Shown here: positions 18,146 through 28,314 of the stretch, piece by piece
Position numbering within the stretch: the first letter of the stretch is position 1
Layout: every line of letters begins with the position of its first letter
Program-made: the position numbers and the translations under genes
Assembly: GCA_007135095.1 (NCBI GenBank)
Contig: SLJO01000198.1
Coordinates: 1-49,921 of the forward strand
Origin: Bacteroidales bacterium
Lineage (GTDB): Bacteria; Bacteroidota; Bacteroidia; Bacteroidales; PUMT01
Direction of reading: 5' to 3'
DNA length: 49,921 nucleotides
The notes under the pieces: generated by a model
Told to the model about the DNA's origin: nothing
Seen by the model: only the letters and a program-made list of their open reading frames with translations
The model's database searches: none

Positions 18146-19921
18146 ATGAAGAAAAAGACTTTAATATCCGGAATACTGATCTGGATCATAAAGAATATGA
18201 AGCACCGTCAACTGCTTCTTACCCTGAGTTTTATTATCGGGCTGGTGAGCGGGCTTGCAGCGGTTATTCTGAAAAATACTGTTTACTACACCAATGAGTT
18301 CCTCACAGGCCGCCTGGCTGCGGAAACCGGCAATCTAATATACCTTGCCTTTCCTGCAACAGGAATTTTCCTGACCGTGCTGTTTACCAGGTACCTTGTT
18401 AAAGACCAGATTTCCCATGGTGTGACTAAGGTCCTGCACTCCATATCCAGAAAGGATTCGGTTCTTGCACCGCATAATTCATTTTCTTCAATGATCGCGA
18501 GTACAATGACCGTGGGGTTTGGGGGATCAGTGGGGCTTGAAGCGCCCATTGTGCTCACCGGGTCATCGATAGGGTCAAATCTAGGCCGCTTCCTGAAGCT
18601 GGACTACCGGTCTGTTACCCTGCTGATTGCCTGCGGTGCAACCGGCGCGATTGCAGGTATTTTCAAATCACCTATCGCTGCTATGATATTCAGCCTCGAA
18701 GTGCTGATGCTGGATTTGACAATGTGGTCGATAATACCGCTTCTGATCGCTGCAGTCACAGGAGCCACCATTGCAACCCTGCTTCTCGGGCCGGCAGTTG
18801 TCTTTGATTTTACTATTCCTGAACCGTTTATGGTCAATTCCCTGCCGTGGTACATCCTGCTGGGTATTTTGTGCGGACTGGTGTCTTTTTATTTTACGTG
18901 GGGATCAATGAAGGTGGAAGCCAGGCTGCAGAAAATCTCCAGCCCCTATCACAGGTTGTTTTACGGCGGGGTGATCCTGGGTTTGCTCATCTATGTATTC
19001 CCCCCGCTTTATGGTGAGGGTTATGATACCCTGAGAGCCCTTTTGGGAGGAGTAGCCACTGAAATCGCCGCAGGCAGCCTGATTGCCACGTTACGTGACC
19101 ATTACTGGGTTTTTATCGGTTTCCTTGTTCTGATTCTTGTTTTCAAAGTAATTGCTATGGCTGCAACCACGGGAAGCGGTGGTGTGGGAGGTATATTTGC
19201 GCCCTCACTTTATATGGGCGGTATTACCGGATTTATTACTGCAAGCCTTATTAATAATTTTGCATTTATAAATGTTTCTGAGCGAAACTTTGCACTTGTC
19301 GGGATGGCCGGCATAATGTCAGGGGTTATGCATGCCCCGCTTACTGCAATTTTCCTTATTGCTGAAATAACCGGCGGATATGAACTGTTTATCCCTTTGA
19401 TCGTTACCTCAACTATTGCTTACATAACCATCATATATTTTGAGCCTCATTCAATATACACAAAGAGGCTCGCTGCCAGGGGTGAGCTGATTACCCACCA
19501 CAAGGACAAGGCAGTGCTTACCCTGTTTAAGATGGGCCAGGTTATTGAAACTGACCTTAAGACTGTGCCTCCGGAGGCTAACCTTGGAGAACTGGTAAAA
19601 ATTGTCTCGAAATCCAAAAGGAATATGTTCCCTGTCGTAGATGCAAAGGATAATCTTTTGGGCATAGTGCTGCTTGATAATATAAGGGAGATTATTTTTA
19701 AGCCTGCGCAGTACGAGAAAATCAAGGTAACTGATATTATGGATATGCCGCCTGCCACAGTCTCTCCCAATGAGAATATGGCATCTGTCATGAAAAAGTT
19801 CGAGGATTCAGGTGCATGGAATCTTCCGGTTCTGGACGACAAGAAATACGTGGGGTTCATATCCAAGTCCAAGATATTCTCCGAGTACCGGAAAATACTG
19901 ATGCAGTTTTCATCCGAATAA
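18146..19921 (+). CDS. ClC-family chloride transport protein with C-terminal CBS pair
   Basis: 591 residues from the ATG at 18146; a TTG at 18128 would add six. About 17 hydrophobic helices are followed by two CBS domains (~residues 450-590), which in this family bind nucleotides and regulate gating. Ion-path motifs: SHGVTKV at 90-96 replaces the GSGIP motif, GGSVGLEAP at 126-134 keeps the gating Glu at 132, and GSGGVGGIFAPSLYMGG is the third signature. In helix H the sequence PIAAMIFSLEV has Val at 186 where ClC-ec1 exchangers carry the internal proton Glu203. Channels such as ClC-0 and ClC-1 also have Val there. It probably conducts or exchanges chloride across the inner membrane; passive conduction is an inference. 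It seems to be transcribed alone. Confidence 0.9.
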   Translation: MKKKTLISGILIWIIKNMKHRQLLLTLSFIIGLVSGLAAVILKNTVYYTNEFLTGRLAAETGNLIYLAFPATGIFLTVLFTRYLVKDQISHGVTKVLHSISRKDSVLAPHNSFSSMIASTMTVGFGGSVGLEAPIVLTGSSIGSNLGRFLKLDYRSVTLLIACGATGAIAGIFKSPIAAMIFSLEVLMLDLTMWSIIPLLIAAVTGATIATLLLGPAVVFDFTIPEPFMVNSLPWYILLGILCGLVSFYFTWGSMKVEARLQKISSPYHRLFYGGVILGLLIYVFPPLYGEGYDTLRALLGGVATEIAAGSLIATLRDHYWVFIGFLVLILVFKVIAMAATTGSGGVGGIFAPSLYMGGITGFITASLINNFAFINVSERNFALVGMAGIMSGVMHAPLTAIFLIAEITGGYELFIPLIVTSTIAYITIIYFEPHSIYTKRLAARGELITHHKDKAVLTLFKMGQVIETDLKTVPPEANLGELVKIVSKSKRNMFPVVDAKDNLLGIVLLDNIREIIFKPAQYEKIKVTDIMDMPPATVSPNENMASVMKKFEDSGAWNLPVLDDKKYVGFISKSKIFSEYRKILMQFSSE

Positions 19922-20105
19922 AATTATGATTATCAAGTATATGACAATTTTAAATTGACGCACAGAGGAATGAAAAATTGCTCTTCCCTTTATCGCAGCA
20001 AAAAAAGGAAGCAAAAAATGCCGCCGCTACAGTAATTTCCCGGAAATCCAATCTGTTGTCTGAAATCCGGGAACGCTACATGGAACTCATTACCTTAAAA
20101 TAGTG

Positions 20106-20113
20106 TATTTTTG
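20106..20113 (+). promoter_or_regulatory. Candidate -7 box of glyA
   Basis: TATTTTTG matches TAnnTTTG and lies 47 bp before the chosen glyA start at 20161. Transcription starting about 7 bp later would fall before the ATG at 20128 as well. No clear -33 element. Confidence 0.4.
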
Positions 20114-20160
20114 AAGTTCTTAACAATATGCACACGTTAAAAAATATAAATTCTGCAATT

Positions 20161-21441
20161 ATGAAGAGAGACACGAAAATATTTGAGCTGATACAAAGGG
20201 AAGACAAAAGGCAGCTTGAGGGATTAGAACTTATTGCCTCTGAAAACTTTGTAAGCGATCAGGTTATGGAGGCCATGGGATCATGCCTTACAAATAAATA
20301 TGCCGAGGGATATCCCGGCAAACGTTATTATGGTGGTTGTGAAATTGTGGATGAGGTTGAACAGCTGGCAATTGACAGGGTAAAAAGCTTGTTCAACGCG
20401 GAATATGCCAATGTACAGCCCCATTCCGGTGCCCAGGCAAATGCGGCGGTTATGCTCGCCCTGTTGAAACCTGGTGATGTTTTCCTGGGGCTTGACCTTT
20501 CGCATGGAGGCCATCTTACCCACGGATCACTCGTTAATTTTTCAGGCATATTGTATAAACCTTTAGCTTATGAGGTTAAGAGGGAATCGGGACTTGTGGA
20601 TTATGATATGATGGAGGAGCTTGCCCGCAGGGAGAAACCCCGGCTTATTGTTGCCGGGGCGTCGGCCTATTCGAGGGACTGGGACTATAAACGGATGCGC
20701 GGGATAGCTGATCAGTGCGGGGCCTTGCTGATGGCTGATATAGCTCATCCTGCCGGACTGATTGCTGCAGGCCTTCTTAACCACCCTTTTCCGCATTGCC
20801 ACATTGTTACGTCCACTACCCACAAAACATTGCGGGGTCCCAGGGGTGGAATAATCCTTATGGGGAGCGATTTTGAGAACCCATGGGGATCAAAGACCCC
20901 GAAGGGCGCTGTAAAAATGATGTCGCAAATTATAAATTCCGCTGTTTTTCCCGGCACACAGGGAGGTCCGCTTGAGCATGTCATAGCGGCCAAAGCAGTG
21001 GCATTTGAAGAGGCGCTTTCGGAAAACTACCGGAAATACATGTCGCAGGTCAAAAAGAATGCAGTGGTAATGGCGGCCGCATTTGTTGAAAAAGGGTATA
21101 AGATAATCTCCGGGGGGACTGATAACCATTCCATGCTTATTGACCTGCGTACCAAGGTGCCTGACCTTTCGGGGAAGGTTGTCGAAAATACACTGGTAAA
21201 GGCCGATATCACCCTGAATAAGAATATGGTGCCATTCGACAACCGGTCCCCTTTTCAGGCTTCCGGCATTCGTATAGGAACACCGGCTATTACTACAAGG
21301 GGCCTGACTGAAACTGACATGATAGAGGTTGTGGAACTTATCGATGATGTGATAATGAATGTTACTGATAAGCGAATGGTAGCCATTGTAAAGCAAAAGG
21401 TGAATTCCCTTATGGCAAAATTTCCCAAATTTGCCTGGTGA
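20161..21441 (+). CDS. glyA: Serine hydroxymethyltransferase
   Basis: Interconverts serine and glycine with tetrahydrofolate, feeding one-carbon units to purine and thymidylate synthesis; uses PLP. From the ATG at 20161 it has 426 residues and begins [11 protein letters not shown], matching the family N terminus. An ATG at 20128 would add 11 residues with no family support. Motifs: [38 protein letters not shown], the PLP-lysine segment [15 protein letters not shown], and [17 protein letters not shown]. It is likely monocistronic; the next gene is convergent and 94 bp away. Confidence 0.97.
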   Translation: MKRDTKIFELIQREDKRQLEGLELIASENFVSDQVMEAMGSCLTNKYAEGYPGKRYYGGCEIVDEVEQLAIDRVKSLFNAEYANVQPHSGAQANAAVMLALLKPGDVFLGLDLSHGGHLTHGSLVNFSGILYKPLAYEVKRESGLVDYDMMEELARREKPRLIVAGASAYSRDWDYKRMRGIADQCGALLMADIAHPAGLIAAGLLNHPFPHCHIVTSTTHKTLRGPRGGIILMGSDFENPWGSKTPKGAVKMMSQIINSAVFPGTQGGPLEHVIAAKAVAFEEALSENYRKYMSQVKKNAVVMAAAFVEKGYKIISGGTDNHSMLIDLRTKVPDLSGKVVENTLVKADITLNKNMVPFDNRSPFQASGIRIGTPAITTRGLTETDMIEVVELIDDVIMNVTDKRMVAIVKQKVNSLMAKFPKFAW

Positions 21442-21535
21442 ACAGACAATTGTGTGAATGCAATTAAGGATAATCCGGACTGATGGCCGGATGAAGGGAT
21501 GATCAATATTTCAGTGATCCGGCAGCCTGGAAAGA

Positions 21536-22366
21536 CTATTGAAGGCGGAAATGGTAAGTTATCGTGCCCTTTTGAAATTGAGCGGCATCAGGACTGACAT
21601 TGAACTTTGCACGTTCGGCAGCCCTTCTGGCATTAATCATAAGATTTTCGTTCAGGGTGGTGGATCCGCGAACTCCGGGAATCGCATTGGTCACGTCGCC
21701 GTTCCTGTTCACTGTAACTTCCACTACCACTATTCCTTCTACCTGGTGATTGTAATCGGGAAGGGGAAGGAGTTGGGGATTTCTCCCTGCAAGAGAAAAT
21801 GAGACACCGTCAGGGCTTCCGCTGTCGCCCCCTGTCCTGTGCGGGGAATCGGGCAGTCCGGTTTCTCTTCCCTGGTTCCCTGGACCCGTTGTTTCCCCCT
21901 CGCTGGTACCTGTGTTGCCATCGGCTGTCCTCCCGGGGAACAGTGCACTGGGATTTGGCCTTCTTTCAGGAACCGCCTCTGCCACCTCCTGTGGAACTGG
22001 CTCTTCAACTGGTTCAGGCCGGGGTTCTTCAACAGGAGCAACCGGTTCAGGCTGTCTTACCTGCTCCACCCGTGGCTGGGGAATTGATGGTGCCTCTTCG
22101 ATATCCTGGGTAATGACCGCTACGTCGGTTTCCGTTTCGGTTACCGGTCGCGGCCTGGGTGGAGGAGGAGTAGCCTGCTGCCGTGACGGCTGTGTGAAGC
22201 CCAATCCATCCTCATCTGTGCCGAAGTTTATTATGATTCCTTCTTCCCCGGGAAGGGGCAAAGGCGTGGAAAAACCGAGAAAAAAGATAATAAGCAGCAC
22301 CACCACATGAAATATAGTGGTTCCGATGATGCCCCGATTATTATTATTTTCAATAAATTCCCACAT
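21536..22366 (-). CDS. tonB: Energy transducer TonB
   Basis: 276 residues: one N-terminal transmembrane helix (TTIFHVVVLLIIFFLGFS), a long Pro/Glu/Val-rich periplasmic spacer (residues ~60-170, with PRPRPVTETETD and VEEPRPEPVEEPVPQ), a Gly/Thr-rich stretch, and a C-terminal TonB domain (IVVVEVTVNRNGDVTNAIPGV ... AARRAAERAKFNV-like region ending ITYHFRLQ). It transmits proton-motive force from ExbB-ExbD to outer-membrane receptors such as the one at the left end. It starts 6 bp after the exbD stop and is the last gene of the exbB-exbD-tonB operon. TolA-like function is an alternative, but the C-terminal domain favours TonB. Confidence 0.92.
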   Translation of the reverse strand: MWEFIENNNNRGIIGTTIFHVVVLLIIFFLGFSTPLPLPGEEGIIINFGTDEDGLGFTQPSRQQATPPPPRPRPVTETETDVAVITQDIEEAPSIPQPRVEQVRQPEPVAPVEEPRPEPVEEPVPQEVAEAVPERRPNPSALFPGRTADGNTGTSEGETTGPGNQGRETGLPDSPHRTGGDSGSPDGVSFSLAGRNPQLLPLPDYNHQVEGIVVVEVTVNRNGDVTNAIPGVRGSTTLNENLMINARRAAERAKFNVSPDAAQFQKGTITYHFRLQ

Positions 22367-22372
22367 ATTGAT

Positions 22373-22765
22373 TTATCTCGCGGTTGTTGCAAGTATTAAT
22401 CTGTACCTGTTATCTTTTGCTATATTCATAACATTCACCACCTGCTCCATGGGAACGCTTCGGTCCACATGCAGGGAGATGGTCGGTTCGATCTCACCCG
22501 ACAGTCTTTCCCGCAAAACCCGTTCCAAATCAGAAATTTCTACCGGTGTGGTTTCAACAAAATACTCAAAATTTCTTGATATTGATACGGTAGTTATCGG
22601 ATTGGACATTGTCTGGTGGGTGCTCTGGGGCAACAGCAACTTGAGGGCATTGGGTGCTATCAGGGTTGATGTTATCATAAAAAAAATCAAAAGCAGGAAC
22701 ACTATATCAGTCATTCCTGACATACTGAATCCGGCTTGAATCTTATTTCTGGAACTCAATGACAT
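22373..22765 (-). CDS. exbD: Biopolymer transporter ExbD
   Basis: 130 residues: a short cytoplasmic N terminus, one transmembrane helix with the conserved proton-carrying Asp (GMTDIVFLLLIFFMITSTL, Asp near 21), and a periplasmic ExbD/TolR domain. With ExbB it forms the proton-driven motor that energises TonB. It sits between exbB (118 bp upstream) and tonB (6 bp downstream). Confidence 0.93.
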   Translation of the reverse strand: MSLSSRNKIQAGFSMSGMTDIVFLLLIFFMITSTLIAPNALKLLLPQSTHQTMSNPITTVSISRNFEYFVETTPVEISDLERVLRERLSGEIEPTISLHVDRSVPMEQVVNVMNIAKDNRYRLILATTAR

Positions 22766-22883
22766 TTTTGCCAGTTTTTAGTTAAAAAGAATTTTAAAAT
22801 GCAGATATCTTCCCTCCGGTGACGGCCGTAACACATCTGATGAGTCCGGTAAGCAGTGGTTTTTCACGACCGTTTGTGTGTGC

Positions 22884-23585
22884 CTATTTTACCGGTTCAT
22901 TGAGAAGGTCCATGAATTCAGTGGTATTTGCCTCCAGCCGGAATACAACTTTTTCTACTTTTGCTACCAGCCCGTTGTAGGCAAGATAAGCGATAATGCC
23001 AACCATCAGTCCGGCCATCGTGGTTATCATTGCTGTATAGATTCCATTTGACAGAAGTGAAACGTCAATATTGGCCCCTGCATTGGACATGTCATAAAAT
23101 GCCCGTATCATACCCATAACCGTACCAAGGAACCCGATCATCGGAGCAGCACCGGCAACAGTTGCCAGGAAAGGCAGCCCCTTTTCAAGTTTGTATATTT
23201 CAAGTTTACCCACATTCTCAACTGCAGCGCTTATGTCATTAAGGGGGCGCCCCATCCGGCTGATGCCCTTTTCTATCATTTTGGCAACCGGATTTTCGGA
23301 CGACTGGCAAAGAGTAATGGCTGAGTCAAGTTTATCATCGTGGATGTAATCCTTTATTTTATTCATAAAATTGAGGTCTACCTTTTCCGCTTTTTTAATA
23401 GCGAAATAGCGCTCGAAAAAAATGTATACCGCTATGATCGACAGCACAATTATAGGGATCATTACCCAACCCCCTTTAAATGCCAGTTCCCAGTATGACA
23501 TTGTGAGTTCTCCCTGATCCTGTAAAGGGTCCAGATTATTCAGATTGTCGGAGACATTGATCTGAAGTAATAATAATTTGCTCAT
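22884..23585 (-). CDS. exbB: MotA/TolQ/ExbB proton channel family protein
   Basis: 233 residues with three transmembrane segments: GGWVMIPIIVLSIIAVYIFF near 39-58, and two in the C-terminal half (FLATVAGAAPMIGFLGTVMGMI; GIYTAMITTMAGLMVGIIAYLAYN), the latter pair carrying the ExbB/TolQ signature. It forms the stator pentamer around ExbD and drives TonB. A start at the internal Met29 (MSYWELAFKGGW) is possible, but homologues in the phylum often have such N-terminal extensions. First gene of exbB-exbD-tonB, preceded by a strong promoter match. Confidence 0.93.
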   Translation of the reverse strand: MSKLLLLQINVSDNLNNLDPLQDQGELTMSYWELAFKGGWVMIPIIVLSIIAVYIFFERYFAIKKAEKVDLNFMNKIKDYIHDDKLDSAITLCQSSENPVAKMIEKGISRMGRPLNDISAAVENVGKLEIYKLEKGLPFLATVAGAAPMIGFLGTVMGMIRAFYDMSNAGANIDVSLLSNGIYTAMITTMAGLMVGIIAYLAYNGLVAKVEKVVFRLEANTTEFMDLLNEPVK

Positions 23586-23673
23586 ATTAAACTTATAATT
23601 GAAATTTTAGAATTTGATAAATAACTGAATATAGACCTTTAATATTGTATCCTGAGCCTGCTAATCCTGATCG

Positions 23674-23705
23674 CAAAAATACATCAATCATTTAACTTAT
23701 ACAAA
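23674..23705 (-). promoter_or_regulatory. Bacteroidetes-type promoter of exbB-exbD-tonB
   Basis: On the minus strand TTTG (23705-23702), 20 bp, then TATTTTTG (23681-23674). It lies in the 198-bp gap between tamB and exbB and predicts a leader of about 80 nt. It argues that exbB is transcribed independently of tamB. Confidence 0.6.
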
Positions 23706-23783
23706 ATATTACAGGCATATTAACCATTGATGTATTTAAAGATTATTGCCCTTATATCCAGTAATTTATGCCGGAGTGTGGCA

Positions 23784-26700
23784 TCATAGATCTTCCTCCT
23801 CGCGTAACGGGAATAATCTGTTCCAATATCGGTTAAGCAGTTCGTCAAAACTGTCAAAATCTTCCCTGTAAAAAAGCCCTACTCCCTGCGTATATGGCGA
23901 AAGGTAAGGCCTGATAAGATTGTCGTTCGCCCTTGTAAATGCTTTAAGCCTGAGTTTGCCGCTCCGGTTGAGTTTAATATCAATATCGACATCACCTACA
24001 ATATTGCTTGTGTTGGTCTGGCGTCCGCCCACATCAACGTGGCCGTTTATACTGACCCTGTCATTGAGCAATTGCGTGGAAAGCGCCAGTTCCACCTCAT
24101 CCGTGGTTATTTCATCACCGGGCCTCCAGTTGACACCAAAATCAACGTCACGGCTTAACTGGGAAAGCCAGTTACTCAACTGGTTTGAAAAAAATTCACT
24201 TACAGTTGTCATGCTTGCCTCTGTTGCACTCATTCCAAGTGTGGAGCCCCTGCCCAGCCCCGACATGTCCTGCTCGGGAAGAAAATTGTTTATAACAAGC
24301 AGGGAGAGGAATTGCCTGTTCCTTTTTTCTTCGGTATTTAGTATTCCCTGAACGTGCTGCCGGGTATCCGGGTCGGCTGTCGGCACCTCTATGTCAAAAC
24401 TGATATCCGGGGTCATCAGTTTATCCTTCATTATAATCTGGCAATCAACCGGAATGCGTCTCGCGTACCTGTCGTCCGTGCCGTTGTCCAAAGCGCCCAT
24501 CAGTGGCTTCAGCTGGGTTCTGAGCCTGTAAACCGCCCTCAGGTCGATATTGGCGTCAAAAGGGTCGCCATTCCATATTATTCTCCCACCGCGCTCAATA
24601 TCAAATCTTTTGTTGATCACGTTTTGCAGTGTAAATAAATAATGGCCCTGATCTATGGTGTATTCTCCGAACATATTGAACTGCCCGAGGGTATTTATCT
24701 CAAGTTTAAAAGAACCGCTGCCCCGCCCGCGGATAATATCGCCAATTTTTGAATCAAAAATGATCTGCACCTCCGCATCAGGTGTTACGTCCAGGTTGAA
24801 ATTCAACTGTATGCCTGATAAATCAACCTCGTAACTTCTGATTTCCTGTGCGGGGTTTTCATTAGGAGGCAGCATCGAATCCCGGGTAAAGCTCAGGAAA
24901 TGAAGGTCGCCTATTTCAGCACTCTTGCGGAGAGGTATAAAAAACCGGGTGTTACGTTCGGTGCGCGCTGATATATTCATTGTTAAATTATTGGAAGGGC
25001 CGGTAATATGAACCAGTCCGCTGGCAAACACCCGTCCGTAGAACATCTCGTTTTCCCTCTCTGTTGTATTCAGGGCCATGAACCTCTCCGGGTAGAGGTA
25101 TATATTGAGATCAAAGTCTCTGAAATTATTATGCGACACCGTTCCGTTGGCCCGGCAGGTGTTATGCTGGGGGTCGTATACCAGCAAATCCTTAAAAACA
25201 ATGTTGTTGTTTTTTATTGTAACATCATGGGTGAAGTTGTACCGGGTTTTCAGGTAATCCACCGTAAAGGAGGCCTTCTGCAATAAGACACTGCCATTGA
25301 ACATCGGTTCCCTCAGGGTTCCGTTCAGCTTCAGGTCGCCGCTGGCCAGCCCCCTCAGGTTTCCGAAAATTTCATCCAGGTACCCGTCAAATGCCTGGAG
25401 ATTGATCTTGCTAAGGGACACGTCAAAATCCAGCATCCTGGTACCGGGCAGATAGCTGCCTTCGATGTTGATGATCCTGTCTTCATCCCTGTCGCTGTAT
25501 GTATGGATCGATATGCTTCTGTCAGTATTGTCCCAGGTGCTTAAAATTTTTAAATCACCAAAGTCCTGATGGTTCAGGAACATTTCCCTGATCTCCAGGT
25601 CTGCTTTTAAAACCGGATTTGCGTGTATGTCTGAGAGGCTTGCGTTTCCGTCAATTATTCCTGCAACATGAAGGTTAACAAGGACGGCTATCAGTTCAAT
25701 ATTTTGAAGGTCAATATTTTTAAACTCCATATGAAGCGAGTCATACTGGTATTCAGATAATTTCCCTTGTATCTTTAAATGCTGGTCATCACGCCCGAAC
25801 ATAAAATTTTCGACATGGTATGAGGTGGAATCCAGCCTGACCCTGCCAGGAGCAACGTTCCATAGTGAATCAGCAATAATTATCCGGGAGGGACTGATGT
25901 TTACATTGACCAGGGGGGTTTCCCTTCCGGGATTGTCTTCAAAACTAAGGGAGGCAAAAATATTACCCTTGTATCTTATATCTTCCCTGTTGTCCCATCC
26001 GGTCTCAAAACTGATACTGTCATTCAGTATACTGGATATCAGGTTGATGTTTTCTAACCGGAAACGGTTGCCAATAATAAGATTTTCCGCGCTGGATGTT
26101 ATCCTGAACAGCGAATCTGTTGACCGGGAGTCAACGACCAGGTTTGTCAGGCGGTGTTTGTTGAACCTTAATTCTTTTGTATGGCCATTGATCCTGGTAT
26201 TGTATGTTGACGGGTCATAGGCTCCCTCGATCATTGTTCCCGATGCTAATGAAAGTTCAGGGATAAAGAATTCTGTAAAACCTGATGCCTCCTTCAAATG
26301 GATGCTGAACTTGAAAATGTTGCCGGTAGCTTCAGGATAGTCGTTGTGATACCCTGTGTAGGAAGGGATATAATTGCTTATAAGCTGGTTAAAAGACCTT
26401 ATGATGGTGGCAAATTCATAATTTCCCTCAACTCTTGCTTCGGCAAGGTCTGAAGATAGTGTGATCTGCCTGTAATCGCCTGCACCTGTGGCTTCAAGAG
26501 CAGCACTGTCAATTTTGAAAACTTGACCGTCTCTTTGAAATACAGCATTTACCAGGTCTATTTTACCATTGAGGTTATCAATGTTATCGCCCCTGAAGTT
26601 TGCAGTTGAAACAAAGGACAATTCCAGCGCCGGGTCCTCCTGGTTGAGGTTCAGGTTGTATAACCGGGCACCGGTTACATTGGTGGCGAAGTCAAAAACC

Positions 26701-28196
26701 GGAATTTCTTCAGAAAGATCTATGCTTCCCAGGAAATTCAACATGATGTTTGGATCGGTTATATTTGCTGATCCTTCAAACTTGCGGTCTGCCAGGTGCC
26801 CCTCAAGCCGGATGTTATTATAGGTGTAGTCAAATATAAACACAGAGTCAATTGTTCCCTCCATGTTGGCATGGACACCGGCACCGGGCGATATCTGCCC
26901 GTCAAGTCCGGCATTGAATGAAATTCTGCCAATCTGGTCCGACCCGGCCAGGGTGCCGGCATCAAAATCCACTGCTTTGAGTTTGCCGTTGAAATTCAGT
27001 CGGTTGTCAGAAGCAGGCTGCAGTGAAAGATCGGAAATTAAAGTGCCCAGACCCGTATTCAGCTCGCCAAACGCTACAAAATCATAGATGAAACCGGTGA
27101 ATTTACCCTTGTAGCTTAATCTCCCCAAAACGGACAGATCTACCGGGAACTGATCAGCCACGCTCTCACTGGCTGCGACGGGCCTCGCCAGCTTCATCAT
27201 TTCTTCGGCAGATGAAATGAATTCATGCAGGTCAAGGAAAATGAATGTCTCGCCAAAATCAGGCAATCCCACCATATTGAAATCGGCCAGCAACGAGGTT
27301 TCTTCCAGGCCCCGTATCTTTATGTCGCTGCCTTTGAGGTTGTTTATCCTGCCTGTCACATCGCCCGACATCAGAACCTCCAGATCAATTTCCTTGAGCC
27401 CGGGAGCAAAATATGCTATATCCAGGGAGTTCACCACCGAAGAGTTAAAACGGCCGTCAAGGCTGACAAGGCCTGCAAAATCCCTGAAAGCCTCAAATCC
27501 GCTGTATTTCATGTGAAAATGGTCCAGGCTGAGCCTGGAGCGGGGACTGGCAATATTCAGGTTTCTGATTTCCATTCCCGATTTTGAAATACTGTTTTCA
27601 GAGGCGAGATGATTCAGGGTAAAGCCACTCTTATCGCTGAAATTAAGGAATTTAATATTAAAATGTACGGAGTCAGGAGTGGTACGGATCTTATTTGCAA
27701 GAAAATTCAGCTGGCTGACTTCGAGGTCTCCGAAATTTATGCCATACCCGCGCTCAGGACGGTCATATTTCTGATATGAGAAACTCGCATTTTCTAAATT
27801 TACAGCATTAATGATGAAATCCCACCTGGCTTTTTCGGTATTTTCCGATGACAGTGCATCGACAATAAACTGCAGGTTTAACACCGAGTCTGCATCGGAG
27901 CGCAGTCTGATCTGCGCATTATGCATGTTTATCTGGTTGAAGTGGATACGTTTTTCGGTTCTGTTGAGGTAGTTGATTGTGGCAATAAGCCGGTCTGCTT
28001 TCAGGAGGGTGTCTCCCTGCTGATCTTCAATATGGATTTCCCTTAAAATAACCCTGTTGAAAAAAACAATATCAACCTTTCCCACCTCAAATTTAGCATT
28101 AAGGTTGGCTGATACCTGTTTTGCAATTTGTCCGGCGAGATAGGTCTGCACCGACGGCCACTGTACAAGGAAATAAGCTCCCACAGGAAGTGACAT
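23784..28196 (-). CDS. tamB: TamB-type translocation/assembly protein (DUF490)
   Basis: A very long periplasmic protein (1470 residues from the ATG at 28196) made of repeated AsmA/TamB-like beta-taco segments (recurring GxxxSLxDI- and VxGxGxY-like strands). It ends with the DUF490/TamB C-terminal domain (FGEYTIDQGHYLFTLQNVI, RIIWNGDPFDANIDLRAVYR). TamB-like proteins bridge inner and outer membranes and are implicated in outer-membrane protein assembly and phospholipid transport. The N-terminal helix is cut by the first ATG: in-frame codons upstream to about 28241 encode KKLFRIAGIIALIV, completing a signal anchor, but there is no ATG, GTG or TTG there. Divergence from tsaD is an arrangement I recognise in Bacteroidetes. 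Confidence 0.9.
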   Translation of the reverse strand: MSLPVGAYFLVQWPSVQTYLAGQIAKQVSANLNAKFEVGKVDIVFFNRVILREIHIEDQQGDTLLKADRLIATINYLNRTEKRIHFNQINMHNAQIRLRSDADSVLNLQFIVDALSSENTEKARWDFIINAVNLENASFSYQKYDRPERGYGINFGDLEVSQLNFLANKIRTTPDSVHFNIKFLNFSDKSGFTLNHLASENSISKSGMEIRNLNIASPRSRLSLDHFHMKYSGFEAFRDFAGLVSLDGRFNSSVVNSLDIAYFAPGLKEIDLEVLMSGDVTGRINNLKGSDIKIRGLEETSLLADFNMVGLPDFGETFIFLDLHEFISSAEEMMKLARPVAASESVADQFPVDLSVLGRLSYKGKFTGFIYDFVAFGELNTGLGTLISDLSLQPASDNRLNFNGKLKAVDFDAGTLAGSDQIGRISFNAGLDGQISPGAGVHANMEGTIDSVFIFDYTYNNIRLEGHLADRKFEGSANITDPNIMLNFLGSIDLSEEIPVFDFATNVTGARLYNLNLNQEDPALELSFVSTANFRGDNIDNLNGKIDLVNAVFQRDGQVFKIDSAALEATGAGDYRQITLSSDLAEARVEGNYEFATIIRSFNQLISNYIPSYTGYHNDYPEATGNIFKFSIHLKEASGFTEFFIPELSLASGTMIEGAYDPSTYNTRINGHTKELRFNKHRLTNLVVDSRSTDSLFRITSSAENLIIGNRFRLENINLISSILNDSISFETGWDNREDIRYKGNIFASLSFEDNPGRETPLVNVNISPSRIIIADSLWNVAPGRVRLDSTSYHVENFMFGRDDQHLKIQGKLSEYQYDSLHMEFKNIDLQNIELIAVLVNLHVAGIIDGNASLSDIHANPVLKADLEIREMFLNHQDFGDLKILSTWDNTDRSISIHTYSDRDEDRIINIEGSYLPGTRMLDFDVSLSKINLQAFDGYLDEIFGNLRGLASGDLKLNGTLREPMFNGSVLLQKASFTVDYLKTRYNFTHDVTIKNNNIVFKDLLVYDPQHNTCRANGTVSHNNFRDFDLNIYLYPERFMALNTTERENEMFYGRVFASGLVHITGPSNNLTMNISARTERNTRFFIPLRKSAEIGDLHFLSFTRDSMLPPNENPAQEIRSYEVDLSGIQLNFNLDVTPDAEVQIIFDSKIGDIIRGRGSGSFKLEINTLGQFNMFGEYTIDQGHYLFTLQNVINKRFDIERGGRIIWNGDPFDANIDLRAVYRLRTQLKPLMGALDNGTDDRYARRIPVDCQIIMKDKLMTPDISFDIEVPTADPDTRQHVQGILNTEEKRNRQFLSLLVINNFLPEQDMSGLGRGSTLGMSATEASMTTVSEFFSNQLSNWLSQLSRDVDFGVNWRPGDEITTDEVELALSTQLLNDRVSINGHVDVGGRQTNTSNIVGDVDIDIKLNRSGKLRLKAFTRANDNLIRPYLSPYTQGVGLFYREDFDSFDELLNRYWNRLFPLREEEDL

Positions 28197-28314
28197 AACG
28201 ATCAGTGCAATGATACCTGCTATCCTGAATAATTTTTTGATAACTTTGGGGTTTGTATTTGAAACGTAAAAAAAGAAAAAAAAGTTTTATAAATAACTAA
28301 TTTAGCGAATAATA

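Noticed and set aside
21473-21492. ATCCGG/CCGGAT hairpin between glyA and tonB
   Set aside because: Six-bp stem with an 8-nt loop and no T tract.
6373-28270. 12-mer TTTACGTTTCAA upstream of both the PASTA gene (near 6375) and tamB (near 28262)
   Set aside because: A 12-bp match between two intergenic stretches is expected about once by chance in a window of this size; no symmetry and no promoter-like placement.
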